A DNA stretch of 35,356 nt, from assembly GCF_000368085.1 (NCBI RefSeq), contig NZ_KB849239.1, positions 984,578 through 1,019,933 on the forward strand, in the 5' to 3' direction. This DNA is from Acinetobacter nosocomialis NIPH 2119. GTDB lineage: Bacteria; Pseudomonadota; Gammaproteobacteria; Pseudomonadales; Moraxellaceae. Under the pieces are notes generated by a model. That model was not told where the DNA came from. It was given only the letters and a program-made list of their open reading frames with translations, and made no database searches. Position 1 is the stretch's first letter, and each line of letters opens with the position of its first letter. Positions 9,098 through 17,855 of this stretch are shown here, one piece after another. The translations under genes and the position numbers were made by a program.

Positions 9098-9166
9098 ATT
9101 TTAAATTGAAAGGATAATTCACGAGCAAGATGCTCTATAAGTAAATAATAGGAAATGGAGTCGAAC

Positions 9167-10471
9167 ATGGATTTCGAAAAGGATGTAATACGGACGGTCA
9201 CGTTTAAGCTGATACCTGCATTAGTCATACTATATCTGGTGGCATACATTGATCGGGCCGCTGTCGGATTTGCCCATTTGCATATGGGTGCCGATGTAGG
9301 AATTGGTGATGCTGCCTATGGTATAGGAGCTGGCTTATTTTTTATTGGATATTTTCTTTTTGAAGTTCCAAGTAATTTGCTTTTAGACAAATTTGGTGCT
9401 CGTAAATGGTTTACCCGCATTTTATTAACATGGGGCCTCATCACCATGGCCATGGCGCTTATTCAAGGCCCTAAAAGTTTTTATCTCTTAAGGTTTTTAC
9501 TCGGTGTAGCAGAGGCAGGTTTTTTCCCTGGTGTTTTATACCTAATTACACAGTGGTATCCGGTGCGACATCGCGGAAAAATTATGGGAATGTTTGTGCT
9601 TTCACAACCGATTGCCATGATGATTGCAGGGCCTTTAGCGGGTCTATTACTTGGAATGGATGGCATTGCAAATTTACACGGCTGGCAATGGTTGTTCGTT
9701 GCAGTTGGCCTGCCTGCGGTTTTATTGGCTTTACCGACATTTCTGTGGCTACCCGATAACATTGATAAAGTGAAATGGTTAAGCATTGAACAAAAACAAT
9801 GGCTTAAAAATGAACTCGTTAAAGATGAAGCTGAATATGACCAAACCCGACATGCTAATCCATTACATGCCTTAAAAGACAAACGCGTACTTTTATTAGC
9901 ACTCTACTATTTACCAGTAACTTTAAGTATTTATGGTTTAAATCTCTGGCTTCCTACCATTATTAAGCAATTTGGCGGAGGTAGTGATATTCAAATTGGG
10001 TTCTTATCTAGCATTCCCTATATTTTTGGAATTATTGGACTTCTCATTATTCCACGTAGTACTGACCGCCTGAACGATCGTTACGGACACTTAAGTTTTC
10101 TATATGCACTAGGTGCTTGTGCAATGTTTTTAAGTGGTTGGCTAAATTCTCCGGTTATGCAGTTAGTAGCTTTGGCTGTAGTTGCGTTCTGTCTATTTTC
10201 ATCAACTGCCGTGTTTTGGACATTACCGGGTCGTTTCTTAACAGGTGCAAGTGCAGCGGCTGGTATTGCCTTAATTAACTCTGTTGGAAATTTAGGTGGC
10301 TATGTCGGGCCATTTGGTATCGGACTGTTAAAAGAATACACGGGAAATATGGCTGCTGGTTTGTATTTCTTATCTATTGTCATGCTTTTTGGCTTGATTT
10401 TAACCTACATCGTCTATGCCAAGCTCGAACGTCAAAAAACACAAACAGTGAATATTCAAAAGCCTTTGTAA
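9167..10471 (+). CDS. MFS transporter, anion:cation symporter type, probable aldonate importer
   Basis: This inner membrane protein of about 434 residues has roughly 12 hydrophobic segments. It shows the ACS-family marks YIDRAAVGFA near the first helix, the LDKFGARKW loop between helices 2 and 3, and AEAGFFPGVLY in helix 4. Members import sugar acids, tartrate, 4-hydroxyphenylacetate and similar anions with protons. An ATG lies at 9155, but GGAG at 9157-9160 is spaced correctly for the ATG at 9167 (MDFEKDV), so 9167 is preferred. The FAH-family gene follows after 10 bases. Divergence from the dehydratase and the shared operators suggest import of the aldonate substrate. Confidence 0.87.
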   Translation: MDFEKDVIRTVTFKLIPALVILYLVAYIDRAAVGFAHLHMGADVGIGDAAYGIGAGLFFIGYFLFEVPSNLLLDKFGARKWFTRILLTWGLITMAMALIQGPKSFYLLRFLLGVAEAGFFPGVLYLITQWYPVRHRGKIMGMFVLSQPIAMMIAGPLAGLLLGMDGIANLHGWQWLFVAVGLPAVLLALPTFLWLPDNIDKVKWLSIEQKQWLKNELVKDEAEYDQTRHANPLHALKDKRVLLLALYYLPVTLSIYGLNLWLPTIIKQFGGGSDIQIGFLSSIPYIFGIIGLLIIPRSTDRLNDRYGHLSFLYALGACAMFLSGWLNSPVMQLVALAVVAFCLFSSTAVFWTLPGRFLTGASAAAGIALINSVGNLGGYVGPFGIGLLKEYTGNMAAGLYFLSIVMLFGLILTYIVYAKLERQKTQTVNIQKPL

Positions 10472-10481
10472 GGAATAAAAC

Positions 10482-11480
10482 ATGCAAATTATTCAATTTG
10501 AGAATCGTGCAAATCAACGTGCCGTCGCCAAAGTAGAAGGCAACATGGCATATCCGGTTAAAGATATTCAATCGGTTCGTGATTTAGCACTTTTAGCAAG
10601 CCGCAATAAAGTTTCACTGGAACAACAAGTTGAGGCGTTAGGGTTTGAGTCCGAAACTTATGATTATTCATCGTTATTAGCAGACTTAAAGGTATTGCCG
10701 CCTTTAGATCATCCAGATCCAACACATTGTTTAATTTCCGGTACAGGCTTAACCCATTTAGGTTCTGCATCTGCACGCGACAAAATGCATCAACAAAATT
10801 TAAGTGATGACAGCTCGGTGACCGACACCATGCGAATATTTCAATGGGGGCTACAAAAGGGGCGTCCAGCAGAAGGTCAGATCGGGGCACAGCCAGAATG
10901 GTTTTATAAAGGCGATGGTTCAATTGTGGTAAGACCGGGAGCTGAATTACCTTTACCACCATTTGCCGAAGACGGCGGCGAAGAACCTGAAATCGCAGGC
11001 CTCTATGTTATTGGAGAAGACCTAAAGCCTTACCGAATCGGGTTTGCGCTGGGTAATGAATATTCTGACCATGTAATGGAGCGTCGTAATTATTTATATC
11101 TGGCCCATTCAAAATTGCGTTTTTGTAGTTTTGGTCCAGCTTTACGGACAGGCGAATTACCAAAACATTTAGTCGGAACCAGCCGTTTGCGCCGTGATGG
11201 ACAAATCATTTGGGAAAAAGAGTTTTTGTCAGGTGAAGACAATATGTGTCATAGCTTGGCAAATCTCGAATATCACCACTTTAAGTATCAACAATTCTTA
11301 AAAGCAGGCGATGTTCATATCCATTATTTCGGTACAGCGACTCTATCTTTTGCCGATGGTATTCAAGCACAAGTTAATGATGAGTTTGAAATAGAAATGA
11401 AAGAGTTTGGTTATCCACTCAAAAACAAACTTGCTCATATGCAACCCGAGTTACCGATCGGTTCAGTTATTACTCTCTAA
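10482..11480 (+). CDS. AraD1-like FAH-family enzyme, probable 2-keto-3-deoxypentonate dehydratase
   Basis: The 332-residue protein has the C-terminal fumarylacetoacetate-hydrolase fold. The metal-site region EEPEIAGLYV and the GFALGNEYSDHVMERRNYLYLAHSK segment are typical of the AraD1 group. AraD1 removes water from L-2-keto-3-deoxypentonate to give 2,5-dioxopentanoate (2-oxoglutarate semialdehyde). The gene is 10 bases after the transporter and 11 bases before the semialdehyde dehydrogenase, so one transcript is likely. A hydrolase acting on another 2-keto acid is possible, but the dehydratase and dehydrogenase partners make the AraD1 role the best reading. Confidence 0.83.
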   Translation: MQIIQFENRANQRAVAKVEGNMAYPVKDIQSVRDLALLASRNKVSLEQQVEALGFESETYDYSSLLADLKVLPPLDHPDPTHCLISGTGLTHLGSASARDKMHQQNLSDDSSVTDTMRIFQWGLQKGRPAEGQIGAQPEWFYKGDGSIVVRPGAELPLPPFAEDGGEEPEIAGLYVIGEDLKPYRIGFALGNEYSDHVMERRNYLYLAHSKLRFCSFGPALRTGELPKHLVGTSRLRRDGQIIWEKEFLSGEDNMCHSLANLEYHHFKYQQFLKAGDVHIHYFGTATLSFADGIQAQVNDEFEIEMKEFGYPLKNKLAHMQPELPIGSVITL

Positions 11481-11491
11481 GGAATATAAAA

Positions 11492-13066
11492 ATGGTCATT
11501 GGACACAACTTTATTGGCGGTTCACGTAGCGCACAAAGTACAAGCTTATTGAAAAGTGTAAATGCAACAACGGGCGAAACTTTGCCTTATGAGTTTCACC
11601 ATGCAACCGAGCAAGAGGTTAATCAGGCCTGTGAAGCAGCCAGTCAAGCGTTTAAGACTTACCGCCATACGTCTCCTGAACAGCGTGGTATTTTTCTAGA
11701 AAATATTGCCGATGAACTCGATGCATTAGGTACAGATTTTCTTGAAATCGTTTCACAGGAAACCGCTTTGCCACTTGCTCGCTTGCAAGGTGAACGTGCC
11801 CGTACCAGTGGACAAATGCGTTTATTTGCCAAAGTGCTGCGCCGTGGTGACTTTTTAGGGGCCCGTATTGATACTGCTTTACCAGAGCGTCAGCCTTTAC
11901 CACGCCCAGATCTACGCCAGATTAAAATCGGTGTTGGCCCTGTTGCAGTCTTTGGGGCAAGTAACTTTCCTTTAGCATTCTCAACTGCGGGTGGTGACAC
12001 TGCTTCGGCACTAGCGGCTGGATGTTCGGTAGTAGTAAAAGCCCATAGTGGACATATGGCCACAGCAGACTTTGTAGCGCAGGCAATTGAACGTGCTGTA
12101 GAAAAATCGAATATGCCTAAAGGTGTGTTTAACATGATCTACGGTAATGGTGTAGGTGAACCACTGGTTAAGCATCCTTTAATTCAGGCTGTAGGTTTTA
12201 CGGGTTCATTGCGAGGTGGTCGTGCTTTATGTGACATGGCCGCAGCCCGTCCACAACCGATTCCTGTATTTGCTGAAATGAGCAGCATTAACCCAATGCT
12301 GATGTTGCCAGAAGCCTTAAAAAACCGCGGTGAAAAAATTGCACAGGACTTGGCTGATTCGGTGGTTTTAGGCTGTGGTCAGTTCTGTACCAATCCGGGT
12401 TTAATCTTGGGTATTAAATCAGCTGAATTTACCCAACTCATTAGCAACCTAACCGACATTATGGGGGCTAAACCTGCGCAGACTATGCTCAATGCCGGCA
12501 CTTTAAAAAGTTATACCGCTGGTCTTGAGCACTTAACCGAGCATCAAGGTATTAAGCATTTGACAGGTCAAACTCAACAAGGCAATCAGGCTCAGCCGCA
12601 ATTATTTAAAGCTGATGTTGAGTTGTTACTGGCAGGTGACCAGCTTCTGCAAGAAGAAATCTTTGGGCCAACCACAGTCATTATTGAAGTTGAAGATAAG
12701 GCCCAACTCATTCAGGCGCTACAAAGCATGAATGGTCAACTGACTGCGACTTTAATTGCCGATGAAACTGACTTAACCGAGTTTGCAGATGTAGTTCCTG
12801 TACTAGAAGAAAAAGCCGGTCGATTACTTATAAATGGCTACCCAACGGGTGTTGAGGTTTGTGATGCGATGGTACACGGCGGGCCATACCCAGCCACTTC
12901 AGATGCAAGAGGCACCTCAGTTGGAACCTTGGCCATTGACCGTTACTTAAGACCTGTGTGTTACCAGAACTATCCGCAAAGTTTATTGCCAGAAGCCTTA
13001 AAAGACAGCAACCCGTTGCAGATTTTAAGACTGGTGAATGGTGAGATGACTAGAGAAGCAATCTAA
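11492..13066 (+). CDS. 2-oxoglutarate-semialdehyde (2,5-dioxovalerate) dehydrogenase
   Basis: The 524-residue aldehyde dehydrogenase oxidises 2,5-dioxopentanoate to 2-oxoglutarate with NAD(P)+. The catalytic cysteine is Cys299 in GCGQFCTNPG, the general base Glu262 is in FAEMSS, and GFTGS (residues 235-239) forms the cofactor loop. The GQFCTNPG form around the nucleophile is typical of the subgroup used in oxidative pentose and hexarate pathways. It is the last gene of the transporter operon and ends at a strong terminator. AAGGAA precedes the ATG. Cofactor preference cannot be decided by eye. Confidence 0.87.
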   Translation: MVIGHNFIGGSRSAQSTSLLKSVNATTGETLPYEFHHATEQEVNQACEAASQAFKTYRHTSPEQRGIFLENIADELDALGTDFLEIVSQETALPLARLQGERARTSGQMRLFAKVLRRGDFLGARIDTALPERQPLPRPDLRQIKIGVGPVAVFGASNFPLAFSTAGGDTASALAAGCSVVVKAHSGHMATADFVAQAIERAVEKSNMPKGVFNMIYGNGVGEPLVKHPLIQAVGFTGSLRGGRALCDMAAARPQPIPVFAEMSSINPMLMLPEALKNRGEKIAQDLADSVVLGCGQFCTNPGLILGIKSAEFTQLISNLTDIMGAKPAQTMLNAGTLKSYTAGLEHLTEHQGIKHLTGQTQQGNQAQPQLFKADVELLLAGDQLLQEEIFGPTTVIIEVEDKAQLIQALQSMNGQLTATLIADETDLTEFADVVPVLEEKAGRLLINGYPTGVEVCDAMVHGGPYPATSDARGTSVGTLAIDRYLRPVCYQNYPQSLLPEALKDSNPLQILRLVNGEMTREAI

Positions 13067-13072
13067 AAAAAT

Positions 13073-13099
13073 AAAAGAGACCACGTGATGGTCTCTTTT
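13073..13099. terminator. Terminator after the aldonate operon
   Basis: AAAAGAGACC (13073-13082) pairs with GGTCTCTTTT (13090-13099) around a 7-base loop, followed by more T. It separates two convergent genes and works on both strands. Confidence 0.87.
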
Positions 13100-13119
13100 T
13101 TATATTTCAAATAATAAAT

Positions 13120-14016
13120 CTATAGCGGAGTAGGCAAATGAAGAACGACTTGCGCATCTTCTATAACATCTAAACGCAAAATTTTTGAAGCACCTAGTTC
13201 ATTTAATAGCTTTGTTAAAGGGCCTTCATTTTTCACTAATCTTACTTTCTTTGGAAAAAGCTTTTGCGCGAAAGAAAGAATGTTGGATTGAACCTCTGTC
13301 TGGTGCCATTTGCCATCAACAACATGTAGCATGGTTGCTTTATTGATATGTGTTTCAGAGTCAACATGTTTTAAAGTGGGGACAGCAGTCTCTAAACTTA
13401 AATCTAACTTACCATTAAGATCAAAAATATTGGCTTGAACGCTTTTTGAGTTAATGTTCACGTCAATTTTAGTCAGCCATTTTGGTAACTGGTAACCATA
13501 TACACCACGTACTCTGGCAATTTCTGTATCGACAGGTAACGCCAAAACATGTGCATAAAAATGACGTTGACGTATCGATTTGATTAGTTCTGCAATATGT
13601 GGTCCGCGAGCGTTAGGCTTGCGTACCACAATCGCAATCGACACTTCGTTATAAGGGTCATTGTCACAAACCGAATAGGTAAAGAACGTAACAGCGACCA
13701 ACCCATAACCCGGGAAGGGCTGTAATGGTGTTAAGTCAGCAGGAAGTTTTGCTTTAATCTGTTTAATAGGCGCAAGCATCAGCAGTTGCACATTTGCGCT
13801 ACGATAATAAAAGTTGGGTGCCCAAACAGGACCTACACGGGACTCCACAATTTTTTTAGGAATATGACGGAAAAAGTCGATATTACCAGCAGCAGGGTCT
13901 TGAGCGACTTCATCTAAATCGGGATTCATTCTAAAACGGTCATAATAACCACCTTTAGGTACTTTGATTTTTTGTTGTCCAAATTCAACCTCAGTAAATT
14001 GTTGTTTTATATCCAT
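13120..14016 (-). CDS. Acetoacetate-decarboxylase-family protein
   Basis: The 298-residue protein resembles the acetoacetate decarboxylase fold. Two active-site hallmarks are visible: an acidic PYNEVSIAIVV segment with Glu124, and Lys179 in YQLPKWLTKID, the likely Schiff-base lysine. Family members decarboxylate beta-keto acids or act as aldolase/dehydratases on oxo acids, so the precise reaction is open. No signal peptide is seen. The gene is transcribed leftward from a MerR-type promoter (14098-14128) that matches four others in the neighbourhood, placing it in the MerR regulon. In that setting it may act on reactive oxo acids, which is inference. Confidence 0.75.
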   Translation of the reverse strand: MDIKQQFTEVEFGQQKIKVPKGGYYDRFRMNPDLDEVAQDPAAGNIDFFRHIPKKIVESRVGPVWAPNFYYRSANVQLLMLAPIKQIKAKLPADLTPLQPFPGYGLVAVTFFTYSVCDNDPYNEVSIAIVVRKPNARGPHIAELIKSIRQRHFYAHVLALPVDTEIARVRGVYGYQLPKWLTKIDVNINSKSVQANIFDLNGKLDLSLETAVPTLKHVDSETHINKATMLHVVDGKWHQTEVQSNILSFAQKLFPKKVRLVKNEGPLTKLLNELGASKILRLDVIEDAQVVLHLPTPL

Positions 14017-14097
14017 GAAAATTCACCTTTACATTAATTGACCGAGTATCTAATGCTTGTCCATATGAAGACGTGTTAATTTAGAACCACTACAGAA

Positions 14098-14128
14098 ACT
14101 ATAAGTTTAAAGTTCACTTTAAAGTCAA
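14098..14128 (-). promoter_or_regulatory. MerR-type promoter for the decarboxylase-like gene
   Basis: On the minus strand: -35 TTGACT (plus 14123-14128), a 19-base spacer (14104-14122) and -10 TATAGT (plus 14098-14103). The spacer is filled by a dyad with perfect 8-bp arms, TTTAAAGT (14106-14113) and ACTTTAAA (14116-14123). Long spacer plus centred dyad is the signature of MerR-activated promoters. Confidence 0.85.
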
Positions 14129-14248
14129 GATTTTAATTTTGATGGCTAAAGGCTTTGACATTTAAATGAAATAAAAAAGGGGAAAGATGAGAAGAGTTTA
14201 AGGCCGTGCTTTCATATAAATTTTATTTTAAAAATACAATTAAAGTAA

Positions 14249-14279
14249 TTGACCTTAAAGTTAACTTTAAGCTTAGTAT
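14249..14279 (+). promoter_or_regulatory. MerR-type promoter for the alpha/beta hydrolase gene
   Basis: -35 TTGACC (14249-14254), 19-base spacer (14255-14273), -10 TAGTAT (14274-14279). The perfect 18-bp palindrome CTTAAAGTTAACTTTAAG covers 14254-14271. It is divergent from the decarboxylase-like promoter, with about 120 bases between the two sites. Confidence 0.88.
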
Positions 14280-14334
14280 CAATATTCAAATTTTATAACC
14301 AATCTATAAGTAGTTTTTTAGCAGGAGAACAAAG

Positions 14335-15165
14335 ATGGGATATGTAACGACAAAAGACGGTGTAGAGATTTTTTATAAAGATTGGGGACCACGTGATGCC
14401 CAAGTTCTATTTTTTCATCATGGTTGGCCTTTGAGTTCAGACGATTGGGATACACAATTGCTTTTTTTCCTTAAAGAAGGTTTTCGTGTAGTTGCTCATG
14501 ACCGCCGTGGACATGGGCGTTCGAGTCAGGTATGGGATGGTCACGATATGGACCATTATGCAGATGATGTGGCAGAAGTGGTTAAACATCTGAACATTAA
14601 AAATGCAATTCATATTGGCCATTCAACAGGTGGTGGTGAAGTGGCTCACTATATTGCACGTCATGGTCAAGAAAACGTTAAGAAAGCTGTTCTTGTCAGT
14701 GCAGTACCACCGCTTATGGTTAAAACTGAAAATAATCCTGAAGGTTTACCAAAAGAAGTTTTTGATGACCTTCAAAATCAGGTTCTCACCAACCGTGCAC
14801 AATTTTTCCGAGACCTTCCATCTGGCCCATTCTATGGTTTTAACCGACCAGATGCGAAACCATCTGAAGGTATTATTGCTAACTGGTGGCGTCAGGGTAT
14901 GACAGGCAGTGCAAAAGCACATTACGATGGTATTGTGGCATTCTCACAAACTGACTTTACCGAAGATTTAAAGAAAATCACTATTCCTGTTTTGGTATTA
15001 CATGGTGACGACGACCAGATCGTGCCTTATAAGACGTCTGGTGTGAAATCTGCTGAGTTACTTCAAAATAGCCAACTCAAAATCTACCCAGGTTTTTCTC
15101 ACGGTATGTTAACCGTAAATCATGAAGTGATTAATGCGGACTTATTGGCATTTATTCGTGAATAA
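14335..15165 (+). CDS. Alpha/beta hydrolase, cofactor-free haloperoxidase/arylesterase type
   Basis: The 276-residue protein has the full catalytic triad: Ser97 in GHSTGGGE, Asp227 in HGDDDQIVP and His256 in GFSHGM. The oxyanion segment HHGWPLSSDDWD and the RRGHGRSS motif are typical of the non-haem chloroperoxidase/esterase group. Members hydrolyse esters and lactones and can form peracids from carboxylic acids and peroxide. No signal peptide is visible, so it is cytosolic. It is transcribed from its own MerR-type promoter, has AGGAG before the ATG and ends at a strong terminator, so it is monocistronic. The natural substrate is unknown. Confidence 0.87.
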   Translation: MGYVTTKDGVEIFYKDWGPRDAQVLFFHHGWPLSSDDWDTQLLFFLKEGFRVVAHDRRGHGRSSQVWDGHDMDHYADDVAEVVKHLNIKNAIHIGHSTGGGEVAHYIARHGQENVKKAVLVSAVPPLMVKTENNPEGLPKEVFDDLQNQVLTNRAQFFRDLPSGPFYGFNRPDAKPSEGIIANWWRQGMTGSAKAHYDGIVAFSQTDFTEDLKKITIPVLVLHGDDDQIVPYKTSGVKSAELLQNSQLKIYPGFSHGMLTVNHEVINADLLAFIRE

Positions 15166-15182
15166 TTTAAAGCCATAAACTT

Positions 15183-15212
15183 AAAAAAGAGGCCATTAAG
15201 TGCCTCTTTTTT
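15183..15212. terminator. Terminator after the alpha/beta hydrolase gene
   Basis: AAAAAAGAGGC (15183-15193) pairs with GCCTCTTTTTT (15202-15212) around an 8-base loop. Confidence 0.88.
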
Positions 15213-15264
15213 ATTTATAAACAATTGAAATTAAAAATAATAAATAGAGAAATAATAAAAGGTA

Positions 15265-15295
15265 TTGACATTAAAGTTAGCTTTAATCTTAAAGT
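15265..15295 (+). promoter_or_regulatory. MerR-type promoter for the flavin reductase operon
   Basis: -35 TTGACA (15265-15270), 19-base spacer (15271-15289), -10 TAAAGT (15290-15295). The spacer dyad ATTAAAGTTAGCTTTAAT (15270-15287) has one mismatch from perfect symmetry. Confidence 0.85.
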
Positions 15296-15322
15296 AAAGC
15301 CATACTGAATGAGGTCATTCCA

Positions 15323-16561
15323 ATGAAAGTGTTCGAAAAATTAGTATTCCCAAATGGCTCATATGTTCCTAACCGTATTGCTAAAGCGGCAATGGAAGAA
15401 AATATGGCTGATTTAAACCATGCACCATCAGAAGAATTAATGCGTTTATATCAGGCTTGGGCAAATGGTGGCGTAGGTCTAATCATTACAGGAAATGTGA
15501 TGGTAGACCGCCGAGCGATGACTGGACCGGGCGGCGTCGTGCTTGAAGATGAAAAGCATCTAGATACTTTCAAAAAATGGGCACAAATTAGCCGTTCCAA
15601 AGGTGCTCAGGTTTGGCTTCAAATTAACCATCCGGGTCGACAAATGCAAGCTAACCTAGGTCAGCAGACTTGGGCGCCATCAGCTATTTCACTAGATCTT
15701 GGCAAAATGTCAAATCGCTTTAACACACCAATTGAAATGACTGAATCCATGATTGCAGAAGTGATTCAGCGTTTTGCAAACACGGCACGTTTAGGTGAAA
15801 AAGCAGGATTTACTGGTGTGGAAATTCATGCAGCACATGGGTATTTATTAAGCCAGTTTCTTTCTCCACTGAGCAATAAACGCCAAGATCGTTGGGGCGG
15901 TTCTTTAGAAAACCGCGCTCGTATTTTAATTGAGATTGTGGAAGCGGTTCGTAAAGTGGTTTCGCCACAGTTTACGGTTGCAGTGAAACTAAATTCAGCC
16001 GATTTTCAGCGTGGCGGTTTTAGCGCTGAAGATGCTCAGCAAGTGGTTAAAATGTTAAATGAGCATGCAGTCGATTTGGTTGAACTTTCAGGTGGTAGCT
16101 ATGAAGCGCCTGCAATGCAAGGTCAGGCACGTGATGGTCGTACACTTGCCCGTGAAGCTTACTTTTTAGAATTTGCACAAGAAATTCGTAAAGTTGCCAA
16201 AATGCCTGTTATGGTGACAGGTGGCATACGCCGTAAACAAGTGGCAGAAAAAGTAATTGAAAGTGGTGTAGATATGGTCGGTATTGCCACAGCTTTAGCC
16301 ATTGAACTTAATTTGCCAAATGCTTGGAAACAAGGCCAAAATATTTCACCTGAACTCAAACCAATTACATGGGAAAATAAAACATTGGCTTCACTTGCCA
16401 ATATGGCTGTGGTCAAATTCCAGTTACGTAATTTAAGTGCTGGTAAAAAAACAAAACCAAATGTTTCACCAGCTTGGGCTTTAATTTTGCAACAATCAGC
16501 GATGTCATGCCGTACTCGCCAGTATAAAAAAGGCATGCGTGATTATTCATTTGCTTTTTAA
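15323..16561 (+). CDS. Old-yellow-enzyme family NADH:flavin oxidoreductase
   Basis: The 412-residue FMN enzyme has the OYE barrel marks: QINHPGRQ, the GVEIHAAHGYLLSQFLSP strand with the substrate-binding His-Ala-Ala-His motif, the NKRQDRWGGSLENR phosphate loop, and PVMVTGGIRR with VDMVGIATAL near the C-terminus of the barrel. OYE-like enzymes reduce C=C bonds activated by a carbonyl or nitro group, which removes toxic enones and similar electrophiles. It lacks the C-terminal FAD/NAD and 4Fe-4S domains of the longer 2,4-dienoyl-CoA reductase type. It has its own MerR-type promoter and is followed directly by the saccharopine-dehydrogenase-like gene in one transcript. Confidence 0.87.
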   Translation: MKVFEKLVFPNGSYVPNRIAKAAMEENMADLNHAPSEELMRLYQAWANGGVGLIITGNVMVDRRAMTGPGGVVLEDEKHLDTFKKWAQISRSKGAQVWLQINHPGRQMQANLGQQTWAPSAISLDLGKMSNRFNTPIEMTESMIAEVIQRFANTARLGEKAGFTGVEIHAAHGYLLSQFLSPLSNKRQDRWGGSLENRARILIEIVEAVRKVVSPQFTVAVKLNSADFQRGGFSAEDAQQVVKMLNEHAVDLVELSGGSYEAPAMQGQARDGRTLAREAYFLEFAQEIRKVAKMPVMVTGGIRRKQVAEKVIESGVDMVGIATALAIELNLPNAWKQGQNISPELKPITWENKTLASLANMAVVKFQLRNLSAGKKTKPNVSPAWALILQQSAMSCRTRQYKKGMRDYSFAF

Positions 16562-16576
16562 AAAGTGAGTTGTGTT

Positions 16577-17644
16577 ATGACAAATCTTAACGATTCAAAC
16601 TGGTTAATTTATGGAGCAAATGGCTACACGGGCGAATTAATCGCTCGTGAAGCTGTACGCCAAGGTCTAAAACCGACTTTGGCTGGCCGTAACAAAGCTA
16701 AGGTTGAAGCACTTGCTCAAGAGTTGGGGCTTGACTATAAAGCTTTTGGGCTTGATAACGTAGATGCAATAAGTGAGCAACTCCAAGGTTTTAAACTGGT
16801 TATGCACTGTGCAGGGCCATTTTCAGCAACATCAAAACCCATGATGGAAGCTTGTATAAAAGCTGGTGCTCACTATTTAGATATTACTGGTGAAATTGCT
16901 GTATTTGAATTGGCACAGTCACTGAACAGCCAAGCCGAAAAAGCCGATATTGTGCTTTGTCCGGGTGTGGGTTTCGATGTCATTCCAACAGACTGTGTTG
17001 CTGCTGCCTTGAAAGAAGCACTGCCAGATGCGACCCATTTAGCGCTTGGTTTTGACTCTAGAACTGGGTTTTCACCGGGTACAGCCAAAACAAGTACAGA
17101 AGGCATGGCCGAAGGTGGAAAAATTCGTAAAAACGGAAAAATTATCACTGTTCCATTAGCACATTATGTCCGGACTATTGATTTTGGTGACGGTAAAAAA
17201 AGTGCCATGAGTGTTCCTTGGGGGGACGTATCTACAGCGTTCTATACAACCGGCATTCCAAACATTGAGGTGTTTGTACCTGCATTTCCTAAAATGATTT
17301 TTGGCGCGAAAATGCTGAACTATGTACGCCCAGTATTAAAAATCAATGCTGTGCAGAAGTTTATTAAATCACGTATTGAAAAAACGGTTGTGGGACCAAA
17401 TGAGGAGCTTCGAGCGAAAGTACCTACCTATGTTTGGGGTGAAGCAAGAAATGCGCGTGGGGAAATCAAAACTGCCCGTATTCAAACGGAAAACGCCTAT
17501 AGTCTTACCGTAAATGGCTCACTGACTGTGGTGAATTATTTACTCAGAAATACCGTTAAAGGCGGTACATATACACCCGCAAAACTGATGGGCTATAAGC
17601 TAGTGACCGAGTTGCCGGGTTCTGGCCCGCTAGTCATTACGTAA
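16577..17644 (+). CDS. Saccharopine-dehydrogenase-like NAD(P)-binding reductase
   Basis: The protein opens with a Rossmann motif, IYGANGYTGELIAREAV, with GxxGxxG at residues 13-19. The length (355 residues) and the following CAGPFSATSKPMMEACIKAG, GVGFDVIPTDC and PGTAKTSTEG segments match the group that includes mycobacterial trans-acting enoyl reductases. The true substrate is unknown; lysine metabolism is unlikely. It starts 15 bases after the OYE stop and shares its MerR-type promoter. A GTG at 16565 would extend it by four residues, but the GTGAG there is better read as the ribosome site for the ATG at 16577. Confidence 0.82.
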   Translation: MTNLNDSNWLIYGANGYTGELIAREAVRQGLKPTLAGRNKAKVEALAQELGLDYKAFGLDNVDAISEQLQGFKLVMHCAGPFSATSKPMMEACIKAGAHYLDITGEIAVFELAQSLNSQAEKADIVLCPGVGFDVIPTDCVAAALKEALPDATHLALGFDSRTGFSPGTAKTSTEGMAEGGKIRKNGKIITVPLAHYVRTIDFGDGKKSAMSVPWGDVSTAFYTTGIPNIEVFVPAFPKMIFGAKMLNYVRPVLKINAVQKFIKSRIEKTVVGPNEELRAKVPTYVWGEARNARGEIKTARIQTENAYSLTVNGSLTVVNYLLRNTVKGGTYTPAKLMGYKLVTELPGSGPLVIT

Positions 17645-17678
17645 CCAAGCCTTTATTAAAACAGTACGTTTATAGATA

Positions 17679-17708
17679 ACCCGAATAAGGAGCCATTCTT
17701 GTTCGGGT
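17679..17708 (+). terminator. Probable terminator after the reductase operon
   Basis: An 11-bp stem with one G-U pair: 17679-17689 with 17698-17708 (ACCCGAA/TTCGGGT core), 8-base loop. The following T-tract is weak and broken by A. Confidence 0.6.
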
Positions 17709-17855
17709 CATTTATATAATTTATAAATATTTCATGAAGATATAGAGCTACATACATACAAGAAAAATCAGAAAACAAAACACTCCATAAGAAATCATTT
17801 AAATTGAATATACTAAAAAACGATAAATCTTTTTCATAACAAAGGAATGAGAATA

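Noticed and set aside
13120..14016. Calling the decarboxylase-like gene a true acetoacetate decarboxylase
   Set aside because: The Glu and Lys hallmarks fit the fold, but relatives with these residues do other reactions and no CoA-transferase partner is adjacent.
17700..17846. A sixth MerR-type promoter before the dihydrofolate-reductase-like gene
   Set aside because: No TTAAAGT/ACTTTAA dyad and no 19-bp-spaced promoter could be found in the upstream sequence.
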